64,000 nucleotides of DNA, taken from NCBI GenBank assembly GCA_021234155.1, contig JAJEKV010000124.1, positions 618,001 through 682,000 of the forward strand, written 5' to 3'. Source of the stretch: Isoetes taiwanensis. Its lineage: Eukaryota > Streptophyta > Lycopodiopsida > Isoetales > Isoetaceae. Shown here piece after piece: positions 20,621 through 30,774 of the stretch. The notes beneath the pieces were generated by a model. The model was not told where the DNA came from and searched no databases. It saw only the letters and a program-made list of their open reading frames with translations. Position 1 is the stretch's first letter. Each line of letters opens with the position of its first letter. A program made the position numbers and the translations under genes.

Positions 20621-23600
20621 TGGGGTCAATGTGATATAGGGTCTTTAAAATAGCATACAGCAACAAATTCCCATATATGGGGTCTTCAAAGTAGCAAGAA
20701 AAAACCAAGTCTCCTATATGTGGTCTTCAAAATAAAACATAACCATTAACCAAATCCCCTCCTTGGGGTCTTCAAAGTAGTGAACAACAACCAACCTTAT
20801 ATGGGGCCTTGAATATTCCTAATACGGACGAGACATTTCCTGATGTGGGATCTTCGTCAAGAAAAAACAACTCTATAGCACAAATCCCCAAAATGAGGTC
20901 TTCAAGCACAACAATAACATGGCGTAAGAAAGAAAATCCCTTGCACGACATCTTCAAAGTAGCGAGCAGCAACCGAGCCCTTTATATGTCTTTTATAAAG
21001 TTTGAGAAGTAGCAACTAAAATAAATCATAAGCAGGATCTAAACCTCCTATATGGGATCTTCAAAATAGCGAACAACACCAAATTTCCATAATGTGGGGT
21101 CTTCAAAGTAGCGAACAAAAACCAAGTCTCCTAGATATGATCTTCAAAACCCCTACATCAATCAAATCCCCTTCATGGATCTTCAAAGTAGTAAGAAACA
21201 ACAAGGTCCCCTATATGGGGTCTTCAAAATAGCAATAAATAACACATTCCCATAATATGAGGTCCTCAAAGTGGCAAGCAAAAATCAAGTCTCCAGTATA
21301 TGGTCTTCAAAATAAGATATAAGCATCATTCAAATACCCTTTATGGATCTTCAAGGTAGCAAGAAAAAATTGGTCCCCTATATGGGGTCTTTAGAATAAA
21401 ATATAGGCATCTTTTAAATCCCCTAAATTGGGTCTTCAAAGTAGCGAGCAACAACCATGACCCCCAAACTAAGCATCATCTAAATTTCCTATATGGGGTC
21501 TTCAAAGTGGCGACAAGCAGCAACCATGTCCCCTATATGGGGTCTTCAAAATAAAGCATAAGAAGCATACAAATCCCCCATATGGGGTCTTCAATATAAA
21601 ACATGAGCAGCATCTAAATCCCCTACATGGGGTCTTCAAAATAAAACACAAGCAGAACCCAAATCCTCTATATTGGGTCTTCAGATAAAACAAAAACAGG
21701 AATCAGATTCTCTGTAGCAGCAACCAGATATCCAATGCATATGTAACAAATCTTTTTTTTTTTCTTGTTTTCTGATGTCTATTTTTTCTCCAATTTTCAT
21801 GCATTAAAAAGAAAAAACCCTATATGTAGTCTTCAAAGTAGTAAGCGCAACTAACTCCTCTATATGACGTCTCCTAGACCCGGGGGATTCACCTTTGATC
21901 AGCATATAACCCATGAGAGTTCAACGGAGGGGTGTTTTTTTTACCATTTGCGTACGTATACTTAGGGGTTAGGGGTGTTTTTAGGCACTGATTTGGAGCA
22001 ATATCTATACACAGAGGGGTCAAATTGCCTTTTAAAATTGCGTATACAAGGGGGGTTTTTTGCTACCCTCCGAACGCAGATGCCATACCCCCTTTATGTA
22101 TAAGTGCACTCCCCGGGCTCCTAGAAAGAATGATAAGGAACAACAAATCCGGATGTGGGATCCTCATCAAGAAAAACAACTCTATAGCACAAATCCCCAA
22201 GGTGAGGTCTTCAACCACAACAATACATGGCATAAGAAAACAAAATTTTGTGCAGGATGTCTTCAAAGAAGCGAGCAGCAACTGAGCCCTCTATATGATG
22301 TCTTCTATAAAGTGTGAGAAGTAGCAACTAAAATAAATCATAAGGAGGATCTAAACCTCCTATGTGAGGTCTTCAAAATCAACAAATAATTTCCATAATA
22401 CGGGGTCTTCAAAGTAACAAGCAAAACCAAGTCTCCTAGATATGGTCTTCAAAATAAAATATTAAGCATCAATCAAATCCCCTTTATGGATCTTCGAAGT
22501 AGTAAGTAACAATCAGATCCCCTATTTGGGGTCTTCAAACTAGCGAACAAAAACAAATTCCAATAATACGGGGTCCTCAAAATAGCAAGCAAAAACCAAG
22601 TCTCTTATATATGGTCTTCAAAATAAGATATAAGCATCATTCAAATACCTTCAAAATAGCAAGCAAAAACCGGTCCCCTATATGGGGTCTTTAGAATGAA
22701 ACAAAAGCATCTTTTAAATCCCCTAAATGGGGCCTTCAAAGTAGCGAGCAACAACCATGACCCTTAAACAAAGCACCATCCAAATTTCCTATCTGAGGTC
22801 TTCAAAGTGACGAGGTGGGCAGCAACCATGTCCTCTATATGGGATCTTCAAAATAAAGCACAAGCAGCATCCAAATCCCCCATATGGGGCTTCAAGATAA
22901 AACATAGCAGCATCTAAATCCCCTACATGGGGCCTTCGAAATAACACATAAGCAGAACCTAAATCTCCAATATTGAATCGGTCAAATTGGCAAATGACAA
23001 CCAATTCCTCTATATTGGGTCTTCAAATAAAACATAAGCAGCAACGAGATCCGCTATACGGGGTTCTCGTAAAGATATCCAATGCATATGTAACAAATCT
23101 TTTTTCCTCTTTTTCTGATGTCATTTGTTTTCTCCAACTTTCATGCATTGAAAAAAAGAAACCTATATGTAGTCTTCAAAGTAGTAAGCGCAACTAACTC
23201 CTCTATATGACGTCTTCTACAAAGAGTGACAAGGAACAACAGATCCCATATATGGATCTGAAGATTTCATAAACAAGATCTAAATCCCTTATATGGGGCC
23301 GTTAAAATAGCGAATGATACGAGGTCTTCAAAGTAGTGAGGAATAACCAAGTCACGTATATGTGGTCGTCAGAATAAAATATAAGCATCATCCAAATCCC
23401 CCCTATATGGGGTCTTTCAAGTAGCAAGCAACAACCAAGTCCCCTATATGGGGTCTTCAAAATAAAACATAAGCATCATCCAAATCTCCTACATGGTGGC
23501 TTCAAAACAGCAGGAAACAATGTCCCTTTATGGGGTCTTCAAAAACATAAGCAACTCCAAATCCTCTATATGGGGTCTTCAAAATGAAACATAAGTAGCA

Positions 23601-23710
23601 TCCAAATCCCCTATATAGGATCTTCAAATTGGCAAACAACAAAAAATTTCCCGAAATGGAGTCTTCAAACAAAACAAAAGCAGCAACCAGATCCTCTATA
23701 TTGGGTTGTT
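20620..23710 (+). repeat. Minisatellite with 45-bp and 41-bp units
   Basis: The word CCCTATATGGGGTCTTCAAA recurs dozens of times with variants. Two unit types occur: one of about 45 bp (GGGGTCTTCA then ATAAAACATAAGCAGCATC) and one of about 41 bp (GGGGTCTTCA then AAGTAGCGAGCAACAACC). They are mixed rather than strictly alternating. The CCCCTATATGGGG core is close to a palindrome. On the minus strand the 45-bp units keep a frame open and spell a repeated CFILKTPYRGFG-like peptide; this follows from the period being a multiple of three and is not evidence of a gene. Single copies diverge by substitutions and small indels, so the array is old. Confidence 0.85.
20845..23215 (+). repeat. Segmental duplication within the minisatellite (two ~1.05-kb blocks)
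   Basis: Block 1 (about 20,845-21,870) and block 2 (about 22,153-23,215) match in order, not just in unit type. Both begin with AAACAACTCTATAGCACAAA then AATCCCCAA, both carry AAGTAGCAACTAAAATAAAT, and both end with GATATCCAATGCATATGTAA, a T-rich stretch, and GTAAGCGCAACTAACTCCTC. The offset is about 1.3 kb. A unique ~280-bp segment (about 21,880-22,140) separates them. A third partial start follows block 2 (GTGACAAGGAACAACAGATC near 23,225). Confidence 0.7.
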
Positions 23711-24584
23711 GTAGAAAGTCATAGTGCATATAAGTCCCCATTTTTTCCACCTTCTTCCACCTCCTTTTTTTGTTTTGCTGAAGAACAAGACGGGGTGTTG
23801 ACCATAAAGGGAGCAACACCACCTTAGTTTTTTTTTCCTTTTTTTTTTGCGGGGGAGGGGGGGCAATGGGGAAAATAAGCTAGAAAAAATAAGAAAATTT
23901 TTAGGTTTTGATGGGTTGATGGCAAGAGCACAACCCTTACCCACTAATAGTTATTACATTTTGCAATTTTTATTTTCTTGACAAAAAGGCACAGAGTAGT
24001 GAGGTGGCAAAATAGAGTGGCCAGAGTAGTAGAATGAGCTGGCAAAAACTCTTAATTAGCCAAAAGTTAGGAATGACACGACACCTTTTTGGGCGGCTGA
24101 TGTTATCATTTTACTGATGTGGCATGATGTGTGGATCCAAAGCTTAAGATACGGATGTACACAAATCATGACAACGTGGCAAATGATTTAAAAACCTTAT
24201 GGAAAGATTGCGATTGGTTTTTTTAGAAGGTGAGAAATAAAAGGATGGTTCAAATTGATCAAAAGGCAAGGAATGAATAAGAAGATATGCCAATGGAAAA
24301 AAGTGGAAACGAGCAAATCTCCTATAGCCAAGGATTCTCCAACAATGTGCAATTGTATGTTGAAGACGTTTTAGCAAATTGTTTATGAAAATTGATCCTT
24401 GTGTCTACTATTGTACCTCCAGTTTAAAGTGTGTAGAACATGGGACTTCTAGGAATGTTGAAAATGTTGCCTGGCTACAAGGTACCTGATGATAGTTCCC
24501 GAAGAAAGAATATGTTGTAGCAACAAGCTTATCTATATTCCACTCCAATAAGCGAGAAAATTATTGAAATCTTTATTTTTAACT
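23711..24584. other. Spacer downstream of the NLR gene
   Basis: AT-rich sequence with homopolymer runs (T and G at about 23,825-23,865). It presumably held the 3' end of the NLR transcript when its LRR array was intact, but I cannot point to a poly(A) signal with confidence. Confidence 0.3.
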
Positions 24585-26448
24585 TTAGAAAGCGCACATT
24601 GACAACTTCAGGGCAGGCAGCGGGCCGAGCGTGTCGGGCAGGCTGGCGAGCTGGGCGCAGCCGGAGAGGTGGAGCTGCGTCAGATGGGGCAGCGGACCGA
24701 GCGTGCCCTGGGCGGTGGCGAAGCCGGGCGCACCGGAGAGGTCGAACTCCGCCGTATGGCAATGGCCGAGCGCGGCGTGTCGGGGCCGGCGAGCCGGGCG
24801 CAGCCGGGAGGTCGAGCCGCCCAGCAAATGGGCAAGACGGCGCAGTCGGTGGTCCGGGCAAAGGAGAAGCGAACTCCGTCGGGGAAGCCCGAGCGGCCAG
24901 ACGGCGTGTCGAAGCGGTAGCCCAGTTCTGTATGGCCGGAGTCGAAACCAACCCAGAGTAGCCGGTGGTAGCGTCTCGGAAACTGGCTGGTATTTTAACC
25001 AGCGAACTCCATCAGGCCAGATGTAGTACGGCGTGTCAGGCAATTTGTAGTAGGCCTTGACCAGTGCGTCGAGTATTGAACCCGGCGATATCGAGCTGAG
25101 GATCGTAATTTGCATTGCTGATCGGAGAAAGCGGAGCCTCCGTCGAAGAGCGTCTGGCAATACGTGATGTCGGTAATTTGTAGCGGTAAGTATGGCCAGG
25201 AAGTCGAAACTTAACCAAAGTGACGGTACGGCGTGTCGAAGAATTTGTATTTATTATGGCCGAAGTCGAATAACCAGGCCCGGCGATGTCCGGCCAATTT
25301 GGCCAGCTGAAACGCCAGCGAAAGTCGGAATAACCAATCAAAAGGAGAGCGTAGTGGCGATGTAAACATTTGGCCAATTTGGTATTAGTACGGCGTGTCG
25401 GCAATTTGTGAAAGCCTTGGCCGAGGAAAGGTCGAGTAATCAAAGGCTTATTGGTAGAAGCGTCGAAATTTGTAATTTAAACCTTAATGAGAATGGTACA
25501 ATGTCAGTGGTAATGGTAGAAGCGTCAAACTGATTGCGTATGACCGAGAATGGCCCAATGTCCGAGTGATGACCGGCGATGTCGAGCCCGATTTGTAATT
25601 TAGGCTATAGCAAATAGAAGCGAAGGAAACTAATCGAGTGACCGTAGACGGCCCGATGTCAGGTAATTTGTGGTAAGCCTTGGCCGGAAAGTCGAAACCA
25701 ATCCGGCGAGCCAATGAATGGCGATGTCAGGAAGGAAGACTGTGGTAAGAAGCGCCAATGCGTAGAAATCGGAAACCAATCGAAGGGAAGCGAAGCAATG
25801 GTAAAAGCGATGTCGAGACCTTGTTGGCCAGTGGAAAGTATGATAGGGGGTCGAGCCAGTGGTATTGGATGTCGAATGATTTGGTAATTTGGTATGATAC
25901 AGTCGAACAGCCTTGGTGATGATGATCCGGCGTCATCGGTGATTTGTGGTAAAGGTATAGGTCGAACCGGCCTTGATGGTGGCGATGTCGAATGATGGTA
26001 TTTAGTATGACCGGTCAAGGCAATCGAGTGGTATTGCGGCGATGTCAATTGACTAATGATTCCAAGCGATAGGAGAATAGAACTTAGTGATGGGCAGCCG
26101 ATGTCCAGGCCGGTATGGTAGGAGGCAATGGAAGATCGAATTTCTGCCAATTGATTATTGATGCGTCCGTGGTAAGAATGATCGAATCGAACGGCCGGAG
26201 ACGCATGGGCTGGCCGAAGGTGAACCGGAAGGTTTTATGAAGCCGGGCGCAGAGGTCGGAAGGCCAGCGCCAGGCGGGCAGCAAATGGTCCGAAAGATAG
26301 TTCCGGGGGGCCGGGCGAACTGGGCGCTAAATGGAGGTCGAAGCCGCTGTGGTCGGGCAGCGGTCCGAAAGCGTGATTTGCGGGCAAAGCCGGGCGAAAA
26401 CGGAGAGGTCGAGCCAATCTAGGACGGGCAAATGGGTCGAAGGCGGTG
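24585..26448 (-). pseudogene. Eroded leucine-rich-repeat array of the NLR gene
   Basis: Reading on the minus strand just past the stop of the NB-ARC gene, LRR-like text continues in broken frames for almost 1.9 kb. The best preserved part lies at the distal end (24,600-24,700): LPHLTQLHLSGCAQLASLPD followed by TLGPLPAL, a canonical plant LRR of about 24 residues (72 bp). Elsewhere GLPLRH, LPDTPYY, GPLPDHSGF and similar LxxLP pieces recur about every 70 bp, each in a different frame because of 1-4-base gaps. By length the array would be about 25 repeats. It is very GC-rich at both ends. Either the 3' half of this gene has decayed or the assembly is faulty here. Confidence 0.55.
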
Positions 26449-29030
26449 TCAAGGCCGGGCGAAGTCCATGCAAACGGAAAGGTTGAGTCTTTTTAAAGTT
26501 TTCAAGGGCTTATAAAAAGCAGGAAGCGTATTCAAGGAAGGAAAATATTGAAGTTGAAGGTTTTCTAAATGGGCTAAGTTACCAAAAGAATTTGGAAGCA
26601 CATCTAATTGGTAATCGCTTCCATTGATTTCCAGAAAACGCAAGTTCCCAAGGTATTTAAATGAAGAGGAAAGACGTTGGTGATGTACCTGTGTTGAGTC
26701 TATTCCATATTTGAGGACTCGAACTGACAAGACTTGTAGGTGTGGAAAGCACTGTACCAAATGTAAAAGATAGATTAGTTATTTTTATTTCTAAAAAATG
26801 TACCATTTTCTTGTAAGAGACAGCAATTCGAACCTGGAGAAGACTCAAGTCGATACTCTGAAATAATTCGAGTGCCTTGAGATTATGCTCTTTATGTTGT
26901 GAAGTGTTGCGTGCATCACAATAAGCGACAATACCATGGCATCTTAAGTAACGCAGATTCTTGTGCAATGATAGAAATTCCAAATCTTGGTACTCAATGT
27001 CTATTGCACGCACTCCTGAATCTTGCATCTGCATTCAAATAAAGAAGTTGGTTACAAAGGCAAAACAAGTATAAAGATTTTTATAATGGGATAAGCACTT
27101 GCCTCTGCTGTAGTGGCCAGATATTTCCATTTGCTTCTCTTTGCACGCGTCTCTGCAATGGTACGAAACAGGTCATGGCATTCTAAAAGTAAAAGCTCCT
27201 CCTTGTAGTGATGTTTCTTGGAATAAATGATTGACTCCTCCAAGAGAACCTTCAGAATATCTTCTTGTTCAATATATAGAGCACATCTAGCCATTTCGAG
27301 TGGTTGTCCACGCCAAAAGAGCGCGGCATCAATGAATGCATCTTGCACCTTCTGGTTTTGAGCATCAATGCTAGGTTCTAACGACCGTGGAACTTCGTCA
27401 TCGTCGTCAGCTTCTGATGGGGATGCTGTAGCTATTAAGATCCGTCGCTTAACTTGTGTCCACTCTGCTTCCTTGCGCCTTTCTAGCCTTTTAAAGAGGG
27501 AACCATATGTTTTGATTGCCAATGGAAGCCCATCACATAATGGGACTATTTCATTTATCAAATTCCACTCATCATTCTTATTTTCAATTTCTGCACACTT
27601 CATGAACAATTGTTCTGCTTCTTCTGTGCCCAACAAGTTGGGCTGAAAGAGTAGAAATGCATGCGCATTGTTTGGACAACAAATATCACGAAACTCCTTG
27701 GCTACTTCTTGGGAACGCGTGGAGATCATTAAACAGCTCGATTGTGGAAGATGAACATGCAGGTGTTGTGGCAACAACTGTTTCAAATGTCTTACTCTCC
27801 ACACATTATCTATTGACAGGCATAAAGATGAGCCCCTTTGCTTTAAACCTTTTAAGCAATTCTCCAATCTATTGCGGCCTTGCTCAGTGTTTATGAACGT
27901 CTCGGTTTTGTTTTCCAATCCTTTCAAGATCTCTGTTTGAATTTTCATTAAATCGGCAGGGTCCTTGCCCACCTCTATAAACACCTTGGCTTGCTTGTCT
28001 CTCTTTGGAAAATCTTGGTGTAAGGCTGTCAACAATGTAGTCTTTCCGATGCCTCCCATTCCACACAGAGCAAGGACTCGTACTCCTGGCTCTGTCACGA
28101 TTTTCAGTAATTCTTCTTTGTTATTAAGCTTGAGAGAAGAATCCCCAAGTGGGGCTGGGCTGGGCTTGGGGGTCTGATTCAAAATAACTGATTGCTGTTC
28201 CAAAAGAACTGATTGCTTTTCCACAAGGAGTGTTTGACAGTGCAAGGAAAGCTTGAGGGCCATGTCTTTCAATCTGGTGGCAAGGCCATCAAGCATCTGT
28301 GCCTCACACTTGGCACAGACCAAACCACACATGCACTTTGCCCAACTCTGTTTCCTGAACCACAAACATTTTCACTCTTACTCTTTATTGTTTGAAGAAT
28401 GCTAAAATCTAACCTACATTTTCTACAAAAAAAAAAAAAAAAACAGAAATAGATAGGTTTATTTCTCTAGGCTATTCTATTTTGATACGGGTCTGTTTGT
28501 TAGAAACACCAAATAAATATTTAAGTACGTACCTGGGTTCCTGCTTTTGAAATTCAAAGGCCTCTGCACAGAGCAATGCCAGACAATTTTCTTTCAAGTA
28601 TTCATCCCTCCCGCCTGCATTTTCGATCGTTTCCATGGATTTTTGTAAGAAACTTGCATAAGCTATTACTTCCTTGGCCTTCTCATCGATTTCCGTATAA
28701 GCTTGAGCAGTTTCTAGAATTATGCGAAGAGCTTGAAAGCAAATACCGACTAATGGTGCCTGGCCAGCAACTTCACAAATACTTTTTGTCATGTCCATGA
28801 GCAATGGGACATTATCATTGAATTTTTGTATTCCCTTCTGCAAAAAATGGTTTTAGAAATTCAAGTGAAAGAAATGCTGAGCACAAAAAATGTGGGAGAT
28901 CCGGTAATACCTTGCCCAGTTTCTTGGCATCCAGTTCCTTCAAAACATTGCCAAGTTTTTTGGGATCCAGTTTTTTGAACATTTCTTGAAGATTGATCGA
29001 AGAATAGATCTGGGAAGTGCTAGAATCCAT
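26449..29030 (-). CDS. NB-ARC (NLR) disease-resistance protein, five exons
   Basis: Exons on the minus strand are 29,030-28,911, 28,837-28,533, 28,354-27,103, 27,028-26,834 and 26,751-26,449; phases join cleanly to give 724 residues. The start at 29,030 (MDSSTSQIY) is the first ATG; upstream sequence lacks one. The N-terminal ~200 residues are helical (FNDNVPLLMDMTKSICEVAG, then a Lys/Gln-rich coiled coil) and are neither TIR nor a clear Rx-type CC; a HeLo/RPW8-like bundle is possible. NB-ARC follows: P-loop GMGGIGKTT (about 240-248), kinase-2 LSIDNVW (about 321-327), RNBS-B CLMISTRS, GLPL in CDGLPLAIK (about 417), and ECHDLFRTI (about 533), a Cys variant of MHD. LRRs begin at about 625 (FPHLQVLSVRVLK, LENLQLQYFPSLNTLP). 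The stop falls in LRR text that continues beyond it. NLRs are intracellular immune sensors working as ADP/ATP switches. The gene may be C-terminally truncated. Confidence 0.75.
26752..26833 (-). other. NLR intron 4 (GT-AG)
   Basis: The donor CTCCAG/GTTCGAA at 26,833 and acceptor TTTGGTACAG/TGC at 26,752 define an 82-base phase-0 intron that joins SLLQ to CFPHLQVL, a normal LRR register. Confidence 0.65.
27029..27102 (-). other. NLR intron 3 with GC-AG splice sites
   Basis: The exon ends GCAGAG and the intron begins GCAAGT at 27,102, a perfect GC-type donor (AG/GCAAGT). The acceptor is TTTGAATGCAG/ATGCAAG at 27,029. Use of this pair keeps the frame (TTAE then MQDSGVRAID). The only nearby GT (AA/GTGCTT) would break phase and fits the consensus poorly. 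Confidence 0.6.
28355..28532 (-). other. NLR intron 2 (GT-AG)
   Basis: The donor CCCAG/GTACGTACTT at 28,532 and acceptor GTGGTTCAG/GAAAC at 28,355 give a phase-2 intron of 178 bases. It contains a run of about 18 T/A near 28,425-28,443. Splicing gives QEPR followed by KQSWAKC. Confidence 0.7.
28838..28910 (-). other. NLR intron 1 (GT-AG)
   Basis: The donor CAAG/GTATTACC at 28,910 and acceptor TTTTTTGCAG/AAGGG at 28,838 define a 73-base intron in phase 0. Splicing joins LGK to KGIQKF. Confidence 0.7.
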
Positions 29031-29220
29031 TACGAATAGAGACAACTTACGAGAGAATCACAACTTACAGAGACAGCGATAGAATGGTAGTGATCAGCAA
29101 AAGCCGCCCAAATGTCTTAAATAGAAAGCTGTAATGCAACATCGTGCAATTGCGACAAAATTGCGAGAATAAAGAAATAGAAGTCTTCACATGGCTTGAG
29201 TTAAAAATTTGAACGATGTT
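29031..29220 (-). promoter_or_regulatory. Upstream region of the NLR gene
   Basis: This is the only sequence between the NLR start codon and the foldback cluster, so the promoter and 5' untranslated region must lie here or inside the transposon-derived DNA beyond. I see no clear TATA box. Foldback elements this close to a gene often attract small RNAs and methylation, so they may affect expression (inference). Confidence 0.3.
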
Positions 29221-29229
29221 AAAAATTCA

Positions 29230-29375
29230 CATGGCATCGTGGCTCGTGGCATCGTGGCTCGTGGATGTAACAAAGCAAATCGACAGACATGATGCTTCAG
29301 CAAATCAACAGACAGGATGCCACGAGCCACGATGCCACGATGTTACATCCACGATGCCACGATGCTACATCCACA
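29230..29375. mobile_element. Foldback element A (GTGGCATCGTGGCTCG arms)
   Basis: CTCGTGGCATCGTGGCTC at about 29,243-29,260 and its reverse complement GAGCCACGATGCCACGAG-like sequence at about 29,320-29,341 form an inverted repeat of about 21 bp with a ~55-base loop. Each arm is itself two tandem copies of GGCATCGTGGCTCGT. GGATGTAAC and GTTACATCC extend the pairing. There is no coding capacity. Confidence 0.6.
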
Positions 29376-29426
29376 GAATAAAGAAACAGGACGAGCATTG
29401 GAGAAATGCAATCCTGAGCTTTTGTC

Positions 29427-29661
29427 AACGTAAAAACCAGTTAAGAGCTATTCTGCCCTTTTGTCCAATACTATCTTGCCACGCGGCACTTTTTGGTACT
29501 GTTTCAAAGCCAGGAAGTTCGAGAGAAAGAAATCGGCTGTGCGTTCCGGGATCCACCTCCATTCCACAGATTTACCTTCGGTTCCACAGATTCTACACTG
29601 CATTCCAGTGATCTACCCTCCATTTCGTGCCACAGAATAGCTCTTAACTGGTTTTCACGTT
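29427..29661. mobile_element. MITE B (235 bp, AACGTAAAAACCAGTTAAG termini)
   Basis: The left end AACGTAAAAACCAGTTAAG then AGCTATTCTG (29,427-29,455) is the near-perfect reverse complement of the right end CAGAATAGCTCTTAACTGG then TTTTCACGTT (29,633-29,661). The element is flanked by a 25-bp direct repeat (starting AGAAATGCAATCCTGAG, at 29,402 and 29,664), far longer than a normal target duplication. The interior has repeated TTCCACAGAT.TACC words. It is non-autonomous, with a terminal consensus shared with elements C, E and the one at 3.3 kb. Confidence 0.75.
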
Positions 29662-29688
29662 ACAGAAATGCAATCCTGAGCTTTTGTC

Positions 29689-30664
29689 AACGTAAAGTTG
29701 GGTTAGGGAAGATTCTGATCTTCCCTTCGGCGATGGCGATGGAGCTTCCGGCTATGGCGATGGCGCCTGGCCCCTGGAGATGATGCTGCCTTCAAGCTTT
29801 GGCTATGGCGCCTTGCTGACTCAAGAAGGAGCCTGCAAGGTAATGGCGCCCTGTCGCTGCTGTAAGAAGAGAGGTTTTTTGAATGCCTTGTCGCTGCTGC
29901 AAGAAGAGAGGATTTTTTTCATATAGTTTACGCCTTTCTGACCTTGCTATCGCCTTGCTTTTCTGATCATAGTTTTCTACGTTGTTTTCTTGCTACAGGT
30001 TAAAGATCTCTGCTTCCGGCAAGCTCAAAGCATCATATCTTCTCCGGCGATCTTCTTCTGCCGTTTTTTTCTTTCCTTACACTTGCTTCTTTTGATTTTT
30101 AGTTCTTATGGCGAAACCTGTTTGATCCTTTTCTTTTCGTGATTTAACCATAGTTAGGCAATGCCTTTGTCAAGGCCTTGAAGCAGGTTTTTCTGCGAGG
30201 CGGTTCTCGGTAAGATTTCTTGTTAGGCAGTTCTGTGTTAAGTTAAGATTGTTTGAAGCAGGTTCTTGCTAGGCTAAGATTTTCTTTTGCATTTCCCAGT
30301 TTTGTAAGCTTTTTCATGATACAGGCGATGAAGCAGAGGCAGGTACTAGATGACAACTCTTGTTTGAAGAAGGCAGTATTCTTATTTGAAGATCACAGCT
30401 ATGGTTTCAACGGGGTTCAATTCCCCGGGGCTCTAAACTTTTAAAAAAGAAACTAGAATGTGAGGTAAAATGAAAGTAATTAATAGCACTAAGAATTCCA
30501 GAATACAAGTAAAGATCTCTAGCTTGGATTGCAAGGAAGATATGAGAATGCAATTAAAAAACCGGAAATATCTTGTAACTTCACATTCTGGAAAAGAATG
30601 TATGCCACGTGGCTGCATATTAGTGGTGGATAACTTAGAATCTTTCCTAACCCAACTTTACGTT
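29689..30664. mobile_element. Inverted-repeat element C (976 bp)
   Basis: The left terminus AACGTAAAGTTGGGTTAGG then GAAGATTCTG (29,689-29,717) matches the reverse complement of the right terminus AGAATCTTTCCTAACCC then AACTTTACGTT (30,637-30,664). The interior is unique: a GGCGATGG-rich stretch at 29,728-29,850, then AT-rich sequence with no convincing open frame or transposase motif. It could be a deletion derivative carrying captured host sequence. It directly follows the second copy of the 25-bp repeat flanking element B. Confidence 0.7.
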
Positions 30665-30669
30665 GCAAC

Positions 30670-30767
30670 AATGTCCCTTTAGGGGACATTCCGGCGTGTC
30701 AGCCACGCCTCTGCGCTGACGCGCGTCGGCGTAGCTTCCACGCCGAAATGTCCCCTAAAGGGACATT
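30670..30767. mobile_element. Foldback element D (98 bp, doubly palindromic)
   Basis: The arm at 30,670-30,698 starts AATGTCCCTTTAGGGGACAT then TCCGGCGTG; the other at 30,739-30,767 is its exact reverse complement, beginning CACGCCGAAATGTCCCC. The first ~20 bases of each arm are nearly palindromic by themselves, so each arm can also fold alone. The loop is GC-rich (GACGCGCGTCGGCGTAG). It sits in the 10-bp gap between elements C and E. Confidence 0.75.
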
Positions 30768-30774
30768 CTTGTAT

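Noticed and set aside
21502-23822. Minus-strand repeat peptide (CFILKTPYRGFG-like) over the minisatellite.
   Set aside because: The 45-bp period is a multiple of three, which keeps frames open without selection. Units of 41 bp break it, and no start or signal supports expression.
24529-25160. Plus- and minus-strand long GC-rich frames as independent genes.
   Set aside because: They are shadows of the eroded LRR array; GC-rich repeats keep opposite frames open.
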